64,000 bases of DNA from DASQZT01 sp963728965 (GCA_963728965.1 CAVSMH010000005.1:186001-250000), one strand, 5' to 3'; shown: positions 8,251 to 19,228, numbered from the stretch's first letter. Program-made: numbers and translations. The notes: a model not told the origin generated them from the letters alone.

Positions 8251-9081
8251 TTACCTCTTCTTGCTCTTGCGCGTGACGATCCACTTGTCGGTGCGCTTGT
8301 TGTTGCGCGTTTTGAAGCCGCGGGTGGGTTGGCCCCACGGGGTGACGGGATGACGACCGCCAGAGGTCTTGCCTTCGCCGCCGCCATGGGGATGGTCCAC
8401 CGGATTCATGCTCACGCCGCGGTTGTGGGGGCGTTTGCCCAGCCAGCGGGTGCGGCCGGCCTTACCGAGCGACACATTTTCGTGGTCGACGTTGCCCACC
8501 TGGCCGACAGTGGCCATGCAGTCGAGGGGCACGCGGCGCACCTCGGCCGAGGGAAGCTTGAGCAGGGCCGTGCCGCCTTCCTTGGAGATCAACTGCGCCT
8601 GCGAACCGGCCGACCGCGCCATCTGCGCGCCCTTGCCCGGTTTGAGCTCGATATTGTGGACGATGGTGCCGGCGGGCATATTCTTCAGGGGCAGGGCATT
8701 GCCCACCAGGATGTCGGCGCCGGGACCGGACATGACCTTCTGCCCGATCTTGAGGCCTTCGGGCTGGATGATGTAGCGCTTTTCGCCATCGGCGTAGTTC
8801 AGCAGAGCGATGCGGGCGGAGCGGTTGGGGTCGTATTCGATGGAAGCGACGGTGGCGGGAATGCCGGCCTTGTCGCGCTTGAAGTCCACCACGCGGTACG
8901 CCTTCTTGGCGCCGCCGCCGATGAACCGGGAGGTGACGCGGCCGATACTGTTGCGGCCGCCCGAGCGCTGCTTGGGCTCGACCAGCGACTTTTCGGGTGT
9001 CTGCCGGGTGATATCGCGGCGGGTGGTAACGGTCTGAAAGCGCCGGGTGGGAGTGACGGGGCGATAGGTTTTGATCGGCAT
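8251..9081 (-). CDS. rplB: 50S ribosomal protein L2
   Basis: L2 is required for subunit association and peptidyl-transferase activity. The 276-residue protein has the MPIKTYRPVTPTRR start, the SH3-like and OB-like core, and the signature MNPVDHPHGGGEGKTSGGRH containing the conserved active-site-proximal His. The C-terminus ends in a basic KRTDKWIVTRKSKKR tail. Length is normal. Confidence 0.98.
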   Translation of the reverse strand: MPIKTYRPVTPTRRFQTVTTRRDITRQTPEKSLVEPKQRSGGRNSIGRVTSRFIGGGAKKAYRVVDFKRDKAGIPATVASIEYDPNRSARIALLNYADGEKRYIIQPEGLKIGQKVMSGPGADILVGNALPLKNMPAGTIVHNIELKPGKGAQMARSAGSQAQLISKEGGTALLKLPSAEVRRVPLDCMATVGQVGNVDHENVSLGKAGRTRWLGKRPHNRGVSMNPVDHPHGGGEGKTSGGRHPVTPWGQPTRGFKTRNNKRTDKWIVTRKSKKR

Positions 9082-9083
9082 GA

Positions 9084-9371
9084 CTAGATCTCCGCGAACT
9101 CGGGCACTTTCTGCCCGGATTTCAGTTTCACGTATGCCTTCTTCCAGTCGGGGCGATAGCCGGAAAAACGGCCGCGGCGGCGCAGTTTGCCGTCGAACGT
9201 GGCCGTGCGCACTTCGGCAACCTTCACTTTGAAGAACTTTTCGACCGCTGCCTTGACCTGGGTTTTATTGGCGTTGAGCGCTACTTCAAAGCACATGGTG
9301 CGCTCGTTATCTTTCTTCTCCACGCCCTTCTCGGTGACCAGCGGACGGCGAAGTACCTGATTGAGGGTCAT
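9084..9371 (-). CDS. rplW: 50S ribosomal protein L23
   Basis: L23 forms the docking site for trigger factor and SRP at the tunnel exit. The 95-residue product starts MTLNQVLRRPLVTEKGVEKK at the ATG at 9369-9371, which overlaps the rplD stop by 4 bases. It has the FEVALNANKTQVKAAVEKFF core and an RRRGRFSGYRPDWKKAYV loop. An in-frame reading that extends upstream to 10028 is a shadow of rplD. Confidence 0.96.
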   Translation of the reverse strand: MTLNQVLRRPLVTEKGVEKKDNERTMCFEVALNANKTQVKAAVEKFFKVKVAEVRTATFDGKLRRRGRFSGYRPDWKKAYVKLKSGQKVPEFAEI

Positions 9372-9994
9372 TTTGCGAGTGCCTCCGAAAACTTGCGCGC
9401 CGCCGACTCGGAAATCAGCACGCTCTTGTGCCCCAGCAGGTGATAGGGATTCACGTCGCGCGTGGGCATCAGGGTGACGCCCTTGAGGTTGCGGATGCCG
9501 AGCGTGAGGTTGCGATTCTCGCCGTTGTCCACCACCAGCACGGTTTTGCCGGCCTCGAGCGCGGCCAGGGCGTTCATCGCGTTCCTGGTCTTGTGGTCGG
9601 CGAGGTTGAAGGCCTGGATGACTTTCAACTCGCCATCGCGAACCTTGGCGGAGAGGGCGGAGCGCAGCGCGCCGACGATCATTTTGCGGGGCAGCTTGTA
9701 GCTGTAATCGCGCGGCACCGGACCATGCACCGTGCCGCCGTGGCGCCACAGCGGGGAGCGGACCGAGCCCACGCGGGCGCGGCCGGTGCCCTTCTGCTTC
9801 CAGAGTTTCTTGCCGGAGCCGGCGACCTCGCTGCGTACCTTGGTCTTGTGGGTGCCGGCGCGCTGACCGGCCAGGTACTGGCGAACGGCTTCGTAAAGCA
9901 GCGCTTGGTTGACCTCGGCGCCAAAGACGTCGTCGGCCAGGTCCACCTGTCCGACCTTCTGATTCTGCAAATCGACTACATCCAGTGTCGGCAT
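9368..9994 (-). CDS. rplD: 50S ribosomal protein L4
   Basis: L4 lines the exit tunnel and, in E. coli, also represses the S10 operon. The 208-residue protein has the tunnel loop region (KLWKQKGTGRARVGSVRSPLW, residues about 63-83, and GGTVHGPVPRDYSYKLPRKM) and the globular C-terminus with LGIRNLKGVTLMPTRDVNPY. Its 3' end overlaps rplW by 4 bases. Confidence 0.97.
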   Translation of the reverse strand: MPTLDVVDLQNQKVGQVDLADDVFGAEVNQALLYEAVRQYLAGQRAGTHKTKVRSEVAGSGKKLWKQKGTGRARVGSVRSPLWRHGGTVHGPVPRDYSYKLPRKMIVGALRSALSAKVRDGELKVIQAFNLADHKTRNAMNALAALEAGKTVLVVDNGENRNLTLGIRNLKGVTLMPTRDVNPYHLLGHKSVLISESAARKFSEALAK

Positions 9995-9999
9995 GGGCG

Positions 10000-10632
10000 T
10001 TACCTCTTCGACCTCCGGACGACCACATACCCGCCGTTGGGGCCCGGGACCGCGCCCTTCACGATCAGCACGTTATCCTCGGTATCCACTTCGATGACTT
10101 CGAGGTTGCGGACCGTGACCCGGGCATGGCCCATGTGTCCCGCCATGCGCATGCCGGGAAGCACCCGCGAGGGGAAACTGGAGGCGCCGATGGAACCGGG
10201 AGCGCGGTGAAACATGGAACCGTGGGTGCTGGCGCCGCCGCCGAAATGGTGGCGTTTCACGAGCCCGGCGAAGCCCCGGCCCTTGCTGATGCCGATGACA
10301 TCCACCTTGTCCCTGGGCTTGAACTGGTCCACCAGCACTTTATCACCGGCTTTGAGATCGTCTTCGCCCGCGCCCAGCGGGAACTCGCGCAGGTAGCGGA
10401 CCCCTTCGGCTCCGGCTTTCTTCAAGTGGCCCGTGGCCGGCTTATTGATGCGCTTCGGCTTGATGAATTCGACCAAGCCGAGTTGCGCCGCATCGTAGCC
10501 GTCGTTGGCGGGCGTTTTGCGCTGCACCACCATACACGGGCCCGTCTTCAGCAGCGTGACCGGGACGGCTTGACCGTCCGGCCGGAACACCTGCGACATA
10601 CCGATTTTCTTGCCAAGGATTCCTGGGCTCAT
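10000..10632 (-). CDS. rplC: 50S ribosomal protein L3
   Basis: L3 is an early-assembly protein whose loop reaches the peptidyl-transferase centre. The 210-residue product begins MSPGILGKKIGMSQVF and has the GRGFAGLVKRHHFGGG and GSIGASSFPSRVLPGMRMAGHMG segments, which include the usual methylated-Gln loop area. A 109-base gap with a large imperfect hairpin separates it from rpsJ. Confidence 0.97.
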   Translation of the reverse strand: MSPGILGKKIGMSQVFRPDGQAVPVTLLKTGPCMVVQRKTPANDGYDAAQLGLVEFIKPKRINKPATGHLKKAGAEGVRYLREFPLGAGEDDLKAGDKVLVDQFKPRDKVDVIGISKGRGFAGLVKRHHFGGGASTHGSMFHRAPGSIGASSFPSRVLPGMRMAGHMGHARVTVRNLEVIEVDTEDNVLIVKGAVPGPNGGYVVVRRSKR

Positions 10633-10648
10633 CGTTCAATCCTTCGTT

Positions 10649-10736
10649 CACCGCAAAGCCGCCGGGAGCGCCAAACCTTCGCGGAGGCTTCTGATTCCGT
10701 TCCGCGCCTCTTCGCGTTCCCTGCGGCTCCGTGGCG
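10649..10736. repeat. Large imperfect inverted repeat between rpsJ and rplC
   Basis: Arms of 27 bases at 10649-10675 and 10710-10736 match as inverted copies at 19 of 27 positions. A nested stem CGCGGA/TCCGCG lies between them, so the whole gap can fold as one long hairpin. The arm sequence (ACGGAGCCGCAGGGAACGC on the minus strand) resembles the widespread ACAGAGGCACAGAGAACGC-type dispersed intergenic repeat of many bacterial genomes. It is transcribed within the operon and is not followed by a T tract, so it is not a simple terminator. Confidence 0.6.
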
Positions 10737-10741
10737 AGTTC

Positions 10742-11062
10742 TCATTTGCCGAACGCCTTGATCTCCACATCCACGCCCGCCGGAAGGTCCAGCTTCATGA
10801 GGGCGTCGACCGTCTGCTGGGTCGGTTCGAGGATGTCCAGAAGACGCTTGTGCGTCCGGATTTCAAACTGCTCCCGCGACTTTTTATCGACGTGGGGGGA
10901 GCGCAAAACCGTCGTGATACTGCGCGAGGTGGGCAGGGGAATCGGACCGGCCACGGTGGCGCCAGTCCTTTTCGCCGTGTCCACGATCTCGGTGGTCGAC
11001 TGGTCGAGCACGCGGTGGTCGTATGCCTTCAGCCGAATGCGAATGCGTTCTCTCAGCGCCAT
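10742..11062 (-). CDS. rpsJ: 30S ribosomal protein S10
   Basis: S10 is a small-subunit head protein that also acts as NusE in antitermination. The 106-residue protein has RIRLKAYDHRVLDQSTTEIV, the GPIPLPTSRSITTVLRSPHVDK loop with the NusB-binding segment, and the C-terminal helix KRLLDILEPTQQTVDALMKL. Length is normal. It lies 7 bases after tuf. Confidence 0.97.
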   Translation of the reverse strand: MALRERIRIRLKAYDHRVLDQSTTEIVDTAKRTGATVAGPIPLPTSRSITTVLRSPHVDKKSREQFEIRTHKRLLDILEPTQQTVDALMKLDLPAGVDVEIKAFGK

Positions 11063-11069
11063 GATGTGC

Positions 11070-12257
<1,188 letters not shown>

Positions 12258-12273
12258 AAGAGAAATAATCTCC

Positions 12274-14367
<2,094 letters not shown>

Positions 14368-14392
14368 AAAACTAAAACCCGAAAATCCTCTT

Positions 14393-14463
14393 GGCCGCTG
14401 ATAAACGCCGATTCCCGCGCAGAAGAGCGTTGGCTCTGCATTTCTTGGCGTTCATCTGCGGCA
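14393..14463. repeat. Imperfect inverted repeat between rpsG and fusA
   Basis: Arms of 19 bases at 14393-14411 (GGCCGCTGATAAACGCCGA) and 14445-14463 match as inverted copies at 15 of 19 positions. An inner stem AGAGC-GTTG-GCTCT (14424-14437) makes the whole a 71-base hairpin. The arms resemble the very common 'GCCGCAGATGAACGCCAA' dispersed bacterial repeat. No T tract follows on the minus strand, so it is unlikely to end transcription before fusA. Confidence 0.6.
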
Positions 14464-14473
14464 ACTAAATTCC

Positions 14474-14944
14474 TTACCACCGGTAGTGGGCGAAGGCCTT
14501 GTTGGCCTCGGCCATGCGGTGAACGTCGTCTCGTTTCTTGATCGCGCCGCCACGAAGATTGGAGGCGTCATTCAGTTCATTGGCCAGTTTCTCCGCCATG
14601 CCCTTTTCCGGACGCGTCCGCGCGTTGGTGATGATCCAACGCATGGCGAGCGAGGTGCGGCGGTTCTGGGGCACCTCGATGGGCACCTGGTAGTTGGCGC
14701 CGCCCACGCGGCGCGTCTTTACTTCGAGCAGCGGCTTGGCGTTCTCGACGGCCTTCTTGAAAGCCTTCAGCGGATCGTCGGAAGTACGATCGCGCAGCTT
14801 GTCCATGGCCTGGTAGAAGATGCCCTGGGCGGTGTTTTTCTTACCCTGCCACATCATGGAGTTCACGAATTTCTCCACGAGAGTGGAATTGTAGACCGGG
14901 TCGGGCACGACTTCTCGAACAACGGCTCTTCTTCTGCGTGGCAT
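14474..14944 (-). CDS. rpsG: 30S ribosomal protein S7
   Basis: S7 organises the 16S 3' major domain at the E site. The 156-residue protein starts MPRRRRAVVREVVPDPVYNS and contains the conserved VEKFVNSMMWQGKK helix, RVGGANYQVPIEV beta-hairpin and the LANELNDASNLRGGAIKKRDDVHRMAEANKAF C-terminal region (in pieces of normal order). Length is exactly canonical. Confidence 0.97.
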   Translation of the reverse strand: MPRRRRAVVREVVPDPVYNSTLVEKFVNSMMWQGKKNTAQGIFYQAMDKLRDRTSDDPLKAFKKAVENAKPLLEVKTRRVGGANYQVPIEVPQNRRTSLAMRWIITNARTRPEKGMAEKLANELNDASNLRGGAIKKRDDVHRMAEANKAFAHYRW

Positions 14945-14955
14945 ATGAGTAATTC

Positions 14956-15330
14956 CTAAGACTTCGGCCGCTTGGCTCCGTACTTCGACCGGCTCTGCTT
15001 GCGATTGGCGACACCGGCGGTATCGAGGGCGCCGCGAATGACGTGATAGCGGACGCCCGGCAGATCCTTGACGCGGCCGCCGCGAATCAGCACGATAGAG
15101 TGTTCTTGCAGGTTGTGGCCGACGCCGGGGATGTAGGTGGTCACTTCAATGCCGTTGGTGAGGCGCACGCGGGCGACTTTCCGCAGAGCGGAGTTCGGCT
15201 TCTTGGGTGTGGAAGTATACACGCGGGTGCAGACGCCGCGCTTCTGCGGGCAGCTATTGAGGGCCGGGCTCGAAGTCTTCCACCGTGGCGGTTTCCGCCC
15301 CATACGCACAAGTTGATTAAACGTTGGCAC
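14956..15330 (-). CDS. rpsL: 30S ribosomal protein S12
   Basis: S12 is the decoding-centre protein whose mutations give streptomycin resistance. The 124-residue protein has MPTFNQLVRMGRKPPRWKTS, the TPKKPNSALRKVARVRLTNG loop containing the streptomycin-related Lys, and the GGRVKDLPGVRYHVIRGALD loop. The start codon is GTG (15328-15330), preceded by GAGG at good spacing. It is the first gene of the str-S10-spc cluster. Confidence 0.97.
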   Translation of the reverse strand: MPTFNQLVRMGRKPPRWKTSSPALNSCPQKRGVCTRVYTSTPKKPNSALRKVARVRLTNGIEVTTYIPGVGHNLQEHSIVLIRGGRVKDLPGVRYHVIRGALDTAGVANRKQSRSKYGAKRPKS

Positions 15331-15798
15331 GAATTTCCTCTTCGCGATTTCGATCTAAAAAAGTGGCGCAACCCACAACGACCGGGACCCGGCAAACGAA
15401 CCCCGGAAAAAAACCTAAGGTCGCAAACAGCGAGGATTGCCTGCTTCGGACAGGCCCATGTTCAGGCGGCGTAACCGTTGAAACAGCGGGGCCTCACCCC
15501 CGGCCGGACCCGTCTTCACACGGGTGGTAGCACAGGAGCAGAAAGCTTGTTCTCGCGAAACCTCTACAGGATAACCGAATTGTGGGGAACAGCGCAACTA
15601 CGGTGAAAGTTCAATGAAACGGGCGTGTGTGGGAGAACACCGGGTCAAAGCGAGGGCGGGAACGATGGCCACCGGAAACGGCGAATTGTGGCGGCAAGGC
15701 GGGACGGTCGAGGGGCCGGCGGCCGAAATAAACATGAGACAGAGGGGTTGGCGGAAAAACCAGTGGATGACACCTAAATTCCATTCCGCTTTCCGCCG
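15331..15798. other. Non-coding region: str leader (minus) and amidase upstream region (plus)
   Basis: This 468-base divergent region has no supported gene. On the minus strand toward rpsL it holds a GCCTG/CAGGC stem (15437-15456), a TCGC/GCGA stem next to it, then a run of seven T at 15411-15417. A separate ACCCGT/ACGGGT hairpin (15508-15525) has no T tract. The part from about 15600 to 15798 lies upstream of the amidase gene, and nothing recognisable was seen in it. Confidence 0.4.
15568..15597 (-). promoter_or_regulatory. Possible sigma70-type promoter of the str operon
   Basis: On the minus strand, TTGCGC (15597-15592) and TATCCT (15573-15568) are spaced by 18 bases, upstream of rpsL with a leader of about 230 bases. 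The match to consensus is moderate (4 of 6 in each box). This is the best candidate seen, not a certain promoter. Confidence 0.3.
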
Positions 15799-16974
15799 AT
15801 GGATTCTACGCGTATGTCAAGGGAACACCGGCCCCTGCGCGGGGCCCGATCCTGGGTGGAGTGGCGCGCCGACCGGATCGGGGACCCGATCACCCGTCTA
15901 CGCTACCTGCGCTCGGTGGCGCCGCCTCGCGATCCCAAAGATCGGCGGATGCAACTGCGCGCCGGCATTCTGCTCGGCCTGGTGGTGGCCGCCACCGCCT
16001 CGGCCTTCCTGGTACGCGCGAAGGTGAGGGTGGACCCCCTGCCTTCCTATTCGCGGAAAACCCGGCCGCCGATGCCGTCCTCGGACAGCGCTCCCGACGT
16101 GTGGCAGGTGGAGAAAGGGCCGGACTGGGAGATCTACAGCAACGGACTACGTATCGATACCCGCTACACGATAATGAACCACAGGCGGTCGTATCGGGTG
16201 TTTCACCTGGACCGCTCGGAAGTCGTGGAAGAGAGCCGCCGCATTCAGCCGGTCGGGATCGTCTTTCATACCACCGAGAGCCAGCAGGCGCCGTTCGAGC
16301 CGGGGCAGAACCGGGTGCTCAAGCAGGTGGGAGAATCGATTCTGGAGTTCGTTCGCCGGCATCACGCATACAACTTCCTGGTGGACCGGTTTGGGAGGGT
16401 GTACCGCATCGTGCGCGAAGGAGACGCGGCGGAACATGCCGGGTATTCGGTCTGGTCCGACGACGAGTTCGTTTATGTGAACCTGAACGAGAGTTTCTTA
16501 GGGGTATCGTTCGAGGCCAAAACCCGGCCCGGCCAGGAAGAGCCGGCGGTCAGTCCAGCGCAGATCCGGTCGGCGGCGATGCTGACGGAGATGCTGCGCA
16601 GCCGCTACGGAATCCGCAGCCGCAACTGCGTCACCCACGCCCAGGTGTCGGTAAATCCGGAAAACATGCGGGTAGGCTGGCACACCGATTGGGCGTCGGC
16701 ATTCCCGTTCGAGAAGCTGGGGCTGCCCAACAATTACGCCCTGGCACTTCCCGCCATGACGGCGTTCGGGTTTGAATATGACGACAATTTCGTGCGGTTG
16801 GCCGGGAGCCGCCTGTTCGAGGGCGTGGAGCAGGCGGAAGCGCACTTGCGGTCGGATGCCGAGCGGCAGGGGATGTCGGCGGAGAGTTGGCGGAAGAGCT
16901 TGCAGCGAACCTACCGGGAGAGATTGGGCCGGTATGCCCATGGAAGTATCGGTGGGGTGGAAGAGGCGCGATAA
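15799..16974 (+). CDS. Membrane-anchored N-acetylmuramoyl-L-alanine amidase (Amidase_2/PGRP fold)
   Basis: This is predicted to cleave the amide bond between MurNAc and the peptide stem. A basic cytoplasmic N-terminus is followed by one membrane helix (about residues 52-71). The amidase domain spans about 148-300 with the zinc-ligand region GIVFHTTES, the conserved YNFLVDRFGRVYRIV strand, AAEHAG, and a second His region CVTHAQVSVNPENMRVGWHTDW. The C-terminal 80 residues are helical and unassigned. An alternative start is the ATG at 15814, which would drop five residues. It is transcribed away from the ribosomal cluster. Its exact peptidoglycan role (division, recycling) is not shown. Confidence 0.85.
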   Translation: MDSTRMSREHRPLRGARSWVEWRADRIGDPITRLRYLRSVAPPRDPKDRRMQLRAGILLGLVVAATASAFLVRAKVRVDPLPSYSRKTRPPMPSSDSAPDVWQVEKGPDWEIYSNGLRIDTRYTIMNHRRSYRVFHLDRSEVVEESRRIQPVGIVFHTTESQQAPFEPGQNRVLKQVGESILEFVRRHHAYNFLVDRFGRVYRIVREGDAAEHAGYSVWSDDEFVYVNLNESFLGVSFEAKTRPGQEEPAVSPAQIRSAAMLTEMLRSRYGIRSRNCVTHAQVSVNPENMRVGWHTDWASAFPFEKLGLPNNYALALPAMTAFGFEYDDNFVRLAGSRLFEGVEQAEAHLRSDAERQGMSAESWRKSLQRTYRERLGRYAHGSIGGVEEAR

Positions 16975-17715
16975 GCCCGTGCAGGCAGCCCGCCCCCCGA
17001 CGGGCCGCCCGCTTCACAAAGGAGCATCCTCACGCAAACCGTCCGTTCCGGCGGCCGGTCGAAGCCGCCCTGAATCCGGATCCGCCCTCACCATCCTGTG
17101 CTTTGCGAGAAAGGCTGGCGGTAGGCTTGCGTCCTTTTCGTCTCAACTCCAGGCGTCTTGCTTGCAATCCGGAGGCCAGGAGGGAGCGGGAGCCGGAAAG
17201 GGAGTTTTCTTATTTGAAATCAATTGTAGACGATTCCCCCAGATATAAAGAAGATACGTGGGATCCAAGCCGCACGGAAGGATTTTCATACTAACCGAGG
17301 TGAATATCTGTAAAATTGCCATAGCAAAACTGCACGCTCAGCCGTAGCCTCGCTATAGACCTGACGCGCGGAACACGTGGCTGGCGGAGGCCTGCGAGCG
17401 GCTGGTTTTGGTGCGCGGTACTCCTGGCGTGGTCCGGGCCAGCAAGCCCGGTCTTGCGCGCGGCGCCCCGCGACGCCCCGACCCGTCGCCGCCAGATATC
17501 ATTTCGCTGGATTTCTTCTTGACTGGATCTGACTCTTATCATACTATTTCTTAAGTTATTCTCTGGGTATTGCCGGATATCTTTCTCACTCTGGTCCATT
17601 TGTATTGATGTCCATTCCATCGCGGGGGGCTGTCTCTATATAATTCAGGGGGGAATTGGCCGGCTCTAAATTTAACGGCAAACACCGATATCGAGGATTC
17701 GGAAAGGATTTGGGT
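16975..17715. other. 741-base AT-variable non-coding region upstream of a DUF2934/response regulator pair
   Basis: No gene is supported here. The first 230 bases are GC-rich with a GCCCG/CGGGC stem just after the amidase stop. The parts at about 17205-17340 and 17500-17715 are clearly AT-richer than the surrounding genome. ORFs in this stretch (for example plus 16887-17294 and minus 17291-17620) have no homology-like segments and no good ribosome site. The right part contains a strong promoter candidate, listed separately. A small RNA or a long leader is possible. Confidence 0.5.
17519..17547 (+). promoter_or_regulatory. Sigma70-type promoter upstream of the DUF2934 gene
   Basis: TTGACT (17519-17524) and TACTAT (17542-17547) are separated by 17 bases, the best consensus match seen in this window. 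Transcription would start near 17554 and give a leader of about 160 bases before the ATG at 17716. Within that leader there is also a TATAAT at 17639-17644 next to the small palindrome AATTC-AGGGGG-GAATT, which may be a second start or an operator. Confidence 0.55.
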
Positions 17716-18006
17716 ATGCCAAAACAACGAAATAAGACGGACGGGCGAATCACTTCCCCGTCGCAAAATCCGGCACTATCTTCCCCGATGGGCACAGCGG
17801 AACGCTCCGGCCATGAACAAATTTCCAAGCTCGCTTATCTTCTCTGGCAGGAGCGGGGCTGTCCGGAGGGTTCTCCGGAAGAGGATTGGTTTCAGGCCGA
17901 ACAGCGGTTACAGGGGGAGGCGGCGTCCCGTCCTGCTCCGGCGGAAGAACCACGGGCCGGTGGGGCTATCCGATCGGTGAGCCGGGCCGGGGCCGGTTCC
18001 CATTGA
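17716..18006 (+). CDS. DUF2934 family protein
   Basis: The 96-residue product contains the DUF2934 core at about residues 34-63: a hydrophobic helix ISKLAYLLWQERG followed by CPEGSPEEDWFQAEQRL. The family is small, common in Proteobacteria and Acidobacteria, and of unknown function. The flanks are disordered. The ATG at 17716 is chosen because GGAAAGGA lies seven bases upstream. A longer frame to 17656 has no ribosome site. It ends 10 bases before a response-regulator gene, so the two are probably co-transcribed from the promoter near 17519. Confidence 0.8.
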   Translation: MPKQRNKTDGRITSPSQNPALSSPMGTAERSGHEQISKLAYLLWQERGCPEGSPEEDWFQAEQRLQGEAASRPAPAEEPRAGGAIRSVSRAGAGSH

Positions 18007-18016
18007 GATCGGCGCC

Positions 18017-18418
18017 ATGAAAAGGATTCTTGTTTTGGAAGATGAGCCGGCGCTCATGAACTTGGTGGGCCGTATGCTCTCCCGCTATGCCATTGTGGAG
18101 GCCGCCAATCCGGAACAGGCCATTCGCCGGTTCCGGGAACACGACGGATGTGACCTGTTGATTGCCGACGTGAATCTGCCGGCCATCTCTGGAATCCAGG
18201 TCGCGCTGCTGCTTCGCGCGGAGGATCCGGACCTGCCAGTGATTCTCGCTTCGGGTTTCCCGACCGCCAACTGGAGTGAACAGGAGCTGATCGATTTGGC
18301 CCGCCTGGGCTCCCATTCTCTTTCCGTGCTGCAAAAGCCCTTCTCGAGCGCTATGCTGCGCGCCCGGGTTGCGCAGTTGATTGGCTCTCCCCACCCGGAC
18401 GCCGCGCATACCGCATAG
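18017..18418 (+). CDS. Stand-alone response regulator receiver domain protein
   Basis: The 133-residue product is a single CheY-like receiver domain with no output domain. The acidic pocket is EDEP (residues about 9-12), the phospho-acceptor Asp is in LLIADVNLP (about residue 52), the conserved Ser/Thr position is ILASGFP, and the Lys is in LQKPFS. The partner kinase is unknown. No histidine kinase is adjacent, and the nearest in the window is the hybrid kinase at 37252-41490. It follows the DUF2934 gene by 10 bases and converges with the YceI gene. Confidence 0.85.
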   Translation: MKRILVLEDEPALMNLVGRMLSRYAIVEAANPEQAIRRFREHDGCDLLIADVNLPAISGIQVALLLRAEDPDLPVILASGFPTANWSEQELIDLARLGSHSLSVLQKPFSSAMLRARVAQLIGSPHPDAAHTA

Positions 18419-18457
18419 CGGCGAATTGCGCCGAATTCCAGGGGGAGAACCGGTCTC

Positions 18458-19207
18458 TCAGCGCACCAGAAAAATCTCGAATTCGATGCGGATTTCGTCT
18501 TTGACCCGGATCGTGCCACCCGCAACCTTGACGGGCGTGATCCCGAAATCCGTTTGCCGGAAACGCGAGCTGCCGACATAATGTCCGTTTGTCTCGCGCA
18601 CCTGCAGCCTCACGGTCCGGGTCTGCCCGTGGAGCGTCAGCGCGCCTGCCACGGTCCATGCGCCCACACCGGCCGGCTCGATAAGGGACGATCGGAACTC
18701 GATCTCCGGAAATTTCGGCGCATCCAGCACACTCGGGCCCTGCATGGTCTGCTGGATTTCGGCGCGGTCTTTGTCGGAGACGTTTTCATCGATGACCCGC
18801 AGGCTCGCGGTGTGAAAACGGAGGTCCACCTGACGGCCGTCGGGATCCACGGTCCCGCCGGCGACCGGGGCGGCAACGGTGTGATTGTGCCCCACGAACG
18901 ACAGGATCCCGGCTTTCTCGACGCGCACGGTCACGACCGATCGGGCGGCGTCGACGGCGCGCGGCGCGGCGCTCCACGCCGGGGCCGCGGCCAAAAGCAG
19001 GAGCGGCAGGCACCAGGAGTGAGCCGCTTCCGGCCGCGGGATACGCCGGCGCTTCGAGAATATTCCGATCGGGCGCAACGACTCCCAGGTTAGCGCGGAC
19101 CGGCCGGGAACAACCGGGTGGGGATGTGAAATTCGCGATCCTGGTCCGGCCCTGCCGGAAGGCACTGTCGGGCGGGAGCGGTTCTGCCGCGCTATAATCG
19201 CCCGCAT
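18458..19207 (-). CDS. YceI-family exported lipid-binding-like protein (start uncertain)
   Basis: YceI proteins are periplasmic lipocalin-like beta-barrels that bind isoprenoid-type lipids. The recognisable domain covers the last 170 residues: VDAARSVVTVRVEKAGILSF, then GHNHTVAAPVAGGTVD, a middle IQQTMQGPSVLDAPKFPEIEF segment, and LTLHGQTRTVRLQV. A signal peptide (hydrophobic WCLPLLLLAAAPAWSAAP) is visible at about residues 65-82 of the longest frame. The first 50 residues are therefore probably not translated, and the real start may be a TTG or GTG nearer 19080. It is divergent from the esterase gene. Confidence 0.75.
   Translation of the reverse strand: MRAIIARQNRSRPTVPSGRAGPGSRISHPHPVVPGRSALTWESLRPIGIFSKRRRIPRPEAAHSWCLPLLLLAAAPAWSAAPRAVDAARSVVTVRVEKAGILSFVGHNHTVAAPVAGGTVDPDGRQVDLRFHTASLRVIDENVSDKDRAEIQQTMQGPSVLDAPKFPEIEFRSSLIEPAGVGAWTVAGALTLHGQTRTVRLQVRETNGHYVGSSRFRQTDFGITPVKVAGGTIRVKDEIRIEFEIFLVR
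19193..19198 (+). promoter_or_regulatory. -10 element upstream of the esterase gene
   Basis: A perfect TATAAT in the context gcTATAATcg lies 30 bases before the ATG at 19229. No convincing -35 box is present. The same gc(T/G)ATAATc context occurs before the genes at 33969 and 43138. Confidence 0.4.
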
Positions 19208-19228
19208 CGATCGATTTCGAGGAGGGAT

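Noticed and set aside
15508..15525. ACCCGT/ACGGGT hairpin as a terminator
   Set aside because: No T tract follows on either strand.
16887..17294. Plus-strand ORF ending EREFSYLKSIVDDSPRYKED
   Set aside because: Only its tail looks protein-like. It begins inside the amidase gene, has no ribosome site and no recognisable domain.
17291..17620. Minus-strand 109-residue ORF in the AT-rich gap
   Set aside because: No ribosome site, no domain, and composition changes sharply along the frame.
18418..18457. GGCG-AATT-GCGCC palindrome between the response regulator and YceI gene as a bidirectional terminator
   Set aside because: Stem is short and lacks a T run, so it cannot be supported.
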